NCBI RefSeq assembly: GCF_021245985.1
Contig: NZ_JAJQXA010000002.1
Location: forward strand, 350,668 to 414,667
From: Flavobacterium soyae
GTDB taxonomy: Bacteria > Bacteroidota > Bacteroidia > Flavobacteriales > Flavobacteriaceae
Direction of reading: 5' to 3'
Length of the DNA stretch: 64,000 nucleotides
The notes beneath the pieces are model-generated. The model was not told the origin of the DNA. It made no database searches and saw nothing but the letters and a program-made list of their open reading frames with translations. This document shows positions 62,128 to 64,000 of this stretch, one piece after another; within the stretch, counting starts at the first letter, position 1; each line of letters opens with the position of its first letter. A program made the translations under genes and the position numbers.

Positions 62128-64000
62128 CTAATCATTCAATTCTACAGCTTTGATTTCTATAACCACACTGCTTTCTTGTCTTGACGAAGAAACCTTTAAT
62201 CCTGCTTTCATAAGGAAATCACCAGAAAAAACAGTACCTGATTCTTCAAAAGTATTTTTAGCTTTTGGCATTAAGTTAATTTCTTTTACACTGTACATTT
62301 TTGAAGCATCAAGTCCTTCCAGCCTTACTAAACTGTAATTAGGATCTGTAAGCGGATGCAGCGTATAAGAAAAAAGTACCGATTGTGTTTTATTTTCATT
62401 TACATACATCAAAACGGCCCTGCTGTCTTCATAAGGAGAAATCAATCGGTATAAATCTCCCTGCCAGATTACGGGACTTAACCGTTTATAATTGGCTGCG
62501 GCCTCTTTACAATATAAAAGTTCATCATTTTTTAAACCGCCAACATGAATATCAAATCCTAATTTTCCCATCATGGCCACATCGGTTTTAAATTTAATGG
62601 ACTGATTTCCCATTGAGGTTACATGATTACAAACCGCCAGTGCTGGATAAAAACCAGAATAACCCCATTGTATAAAAATGCGGTCAAAAGGATCTGTATT
62701 ATCGCTTGCCCAAAATTCCGTAAAGTAGTTCAGCATCCCATAATCCACTCTGCCTCCGCCTCCGGCACAAAGCATCATGGGCAGGTTTGGATATTTACTC
62801 TTTATCTTGTCCAGAACTTTATATAATCCTCTTGTATATTCTATAAACAAATGGGATTGTTTATTTTTTAAATAAGAGGAATAAGCGTTCGTCATCATGC
62901 GGTTACAGTCCCATTTAAAAAAAGCCACACCAGACTGTGTCTGCATTATATCATCAACCACCTTAAATACAAAATCCTGAACTTTCGGATTACATAAATC
63001 CAAAACCAATTGTGAACGATACAGGCTCTTTTCGCGATTTGGAAGGGTTAAAACCCAATCCGGGTGTTTTTCATACAATTCACTTTTCTCATTAATCATT
63101 TCGGGTTCAATCCAGATACCGAATTTTACATTGGTTTCCCTGGCCTTTTCCATCAAAAAACCAATACCGTCCGGTAATTTCGTTTTCGTGGCCTGCCAGT
63201 CTCCCAAACCAGATACAGAACCGCTTCTTGGATATTTATTACCAAACCAGCCATCGTCGAGCAAAAACATATCGACACCTAATGTTTTGGCATCATCAAA
63301 CATATTACTCAGCTTAGTCTGATCAAAATCAAAAAAAGTAGTTTCCCAGTTATTTAATAAAGTCAGCCGTGGTTTTTCACCATCTTTAAGCCCGTATTTT
63401 CGTGCCCAGGTATGTAAGTTCCTGCTTGCCTGCCCTTTTCCATGATTCGAAAATGTATAAATAAAAGAGGGTGTTTTGAATACTTTTCCGGGTTCCAGAC
63501 TGTACTCTGATGCAAATTCATTGATTCCCGAAATAATTCTCAGTTCATTGTTGTTGTCTACATCAAATGTGAATTTAAAATTGCCTGACCACGCTATTGT
63601 GCCAGCAATGACTTCACCTGTGTTTTCATTTGATTTTGAATTTAACGAAAGAAAAAAACTCGGTGCGGCAAACATGTTGGTACGAACCCCTAATTTTGAA
63701 TCTATAACCCTGCTTCCCGGGTTAAGCTGGCTTTCTTCCATTCTCATTTCCTCAACTACATCACTGTAATATTGTGTTAGCCAATATCTGTCGGCATCTA
63801 AATGTAAGGCCGATGAAGCATAATTATAAAGTATTACAGGCTTTTTTTCCTGATGCTGAATTTCTGTCCACAGCTCAATTACATTTTCTTTATAGAATGT
63901 TTTATAGTAAAGATTTACATAAAAAGGATATTGAGGATCTTTGAGTTTAATGATTGTTTCTGTTGAATTAGCATCAATTTTTCTCACGATATGATTTTGA
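62128..64000 (-). CDS. GH36 alpha-galactosidase (5' end beyond the window)
   Basis: Partial: the reading frame is open to the window edge, so the N-terminal part lies outside; 619 residues are read from the internal GTG at 63985-63987 (family length about 730). GH36 motifs are LFLLDDGWFGNKYPR, KFGIWIEPEMINEKSELYEKHPDW, the nucleophile in FFKWDCNRMM and the acid/base Asp in FWASDNTDPFDR. It releases terminal alpha-galactose (raffinose-type or galactomannan side groups). It is the last gene seen on this strand and fits the galactose-focused PUL, though it has no clear operon link to it. Confidence 0.92.
   Translation of the reverse strand, partial: QNHIVRKIDANSTETIIKLKDPQYPFYVNLYYKTFYKENVIELWTEIQHQEKKPVILYNYASSALHLDADRYWLTQYYSDVVEEMRMEESQLNPGSRVIDSKLGVRTNMFAAPSFFLSLNSKSNENTGEVIAGTIAWSGNFKFTFDVDNNNELRIISGINEFASEYSLEPGKVFKTPSFIYTFSNHGKGQASRNLHTWARKYGLKDGEKPRLTLLNNWETTFFDFDQTKLSNMFDDAKTLGVDMFLLDDGWFGNKYPRSGSVSGLGDWQATKTKLPDGIGFLMEKARETNVKFGIWIEPEMINEKSELYEKHPDWVLTLPNREKSLYRSQLVLDLCNPKVQDFVFKVVDDIMQTQSGVAFFKWDCNRMMTNAYSSYLKNKQSHLFIEYTRGLYKVLDKIKSKYPNLPMMLCAGGGGRVDYGMLNYFTEFWASDNTDPFDRIFIQWGYSGFYPALAVCNHVTSMGNQSIKFKTDVAMMGKLGFDIHVGGLKNDELLYCKEAAANYKRLSPVIWQGDLYRLISPYEDSRAVLMYVNENKTQSVLFSYTLHPLTDPNYSLVRLEGLDASKMYSVKEINLMPKAKNTFEESGTVFSGDFLMKAGLKVSSSRQESSVVIEIKAVELND

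Noticed and set aside
1..64000. CRISPR arrays, tRNA/rRNA genes, prophage or integrase
   Set aside because: No spaced direct repeats, cloverleaf, rRNA-like segment or recombinase gene was seen on reading.

Overview
The window looks like a chromosomal segment of a Flavobacterium-type Bacteroidota. The DNA is AT-rich, Shine-Dalgarno sites are weak, and several upstream regions carry sequences like the Flavobacterium -7 element TAnnTTTG. Marker families are SusC/SusD pairs, a hybrid two-component (HTCS) regulator, a type IX secretion sorting domain and DUF4266/DUF3570. No rRNA, tRNA, CRISPR array or intact insertion sequence was seen.

Region 1 (1-14.4 kb) is a stress and metal-homeostasis island. 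It holds a P-type cation ATPase, an OsmC-like protein, a YflT-like membrane stress protein, three triple-BON-domain paralogues, a universal stress protein, two lipoproteins, a LOG-family enzyme, an MCE/Mla-type lipid ABC transporter and a VIT1/CCC1-type ion transporter. Four promoters here share a TGAT-N4-(A/G)TCA palindrome exactly 23 bp upstream of a -7-like element, which suggests one CRP/FNR-type regulon.

Region 2 (14.4-17.3 kb) is a thioredoxin / ApbE flavin transferase / DUF4266 / DUF3570 operon closed by a strong terminator. Region 3 (17.3-26.7 kb) is a heavy-metal RND efflux operon: OmpR-type regulator, histidine kinase, TolC-type channel, membrane-fusion lipoprotein, MgtE, a DUF190 protein and a CzcA-type pump. 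Four TTAGA repeats at an exact 11-bp period precede the TolC gene and are a good candidate operator.

Region 4 (26.7-34.4 kb) has an EamA transporter behind a 12-codon leader ORF (MNRKSCLPPPRF) and a hairpin, a gene of unknown function, a GNAT acetyltransferase, and a TonB-type receptor divergent from a LytS/LytTR two-component pair. Region 5 (34.4-41.8 kb) is a signalling operon made of a sigma-54 activator with receiver domain, a FIST sensor protein, a PAS-rich hybrid kinase and a receiver whose phosphorylatable Asp is Tyr; a penicillin-binding/class C beta-lactamase-like serine hydrolase follows.

Region 6 (41.9 kb to the right edge) is a polysaccharide utilisation locus for beta-1,4-galactan (type I arabinogalactan, pectic galactan). 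An HTCS regulator is divergent from susC-susD-susE, two GH53 endo-galactanases and a GH2 beta-galactosidase. Beyond the regulator lie a SPASM-type peptide-maturase remnant, a GH5 lipoprotein, a secreted DUF6055/beta-helix/T9SS protein and the 3' part of a GH36 alpha-galactosidase cut by the window edge.
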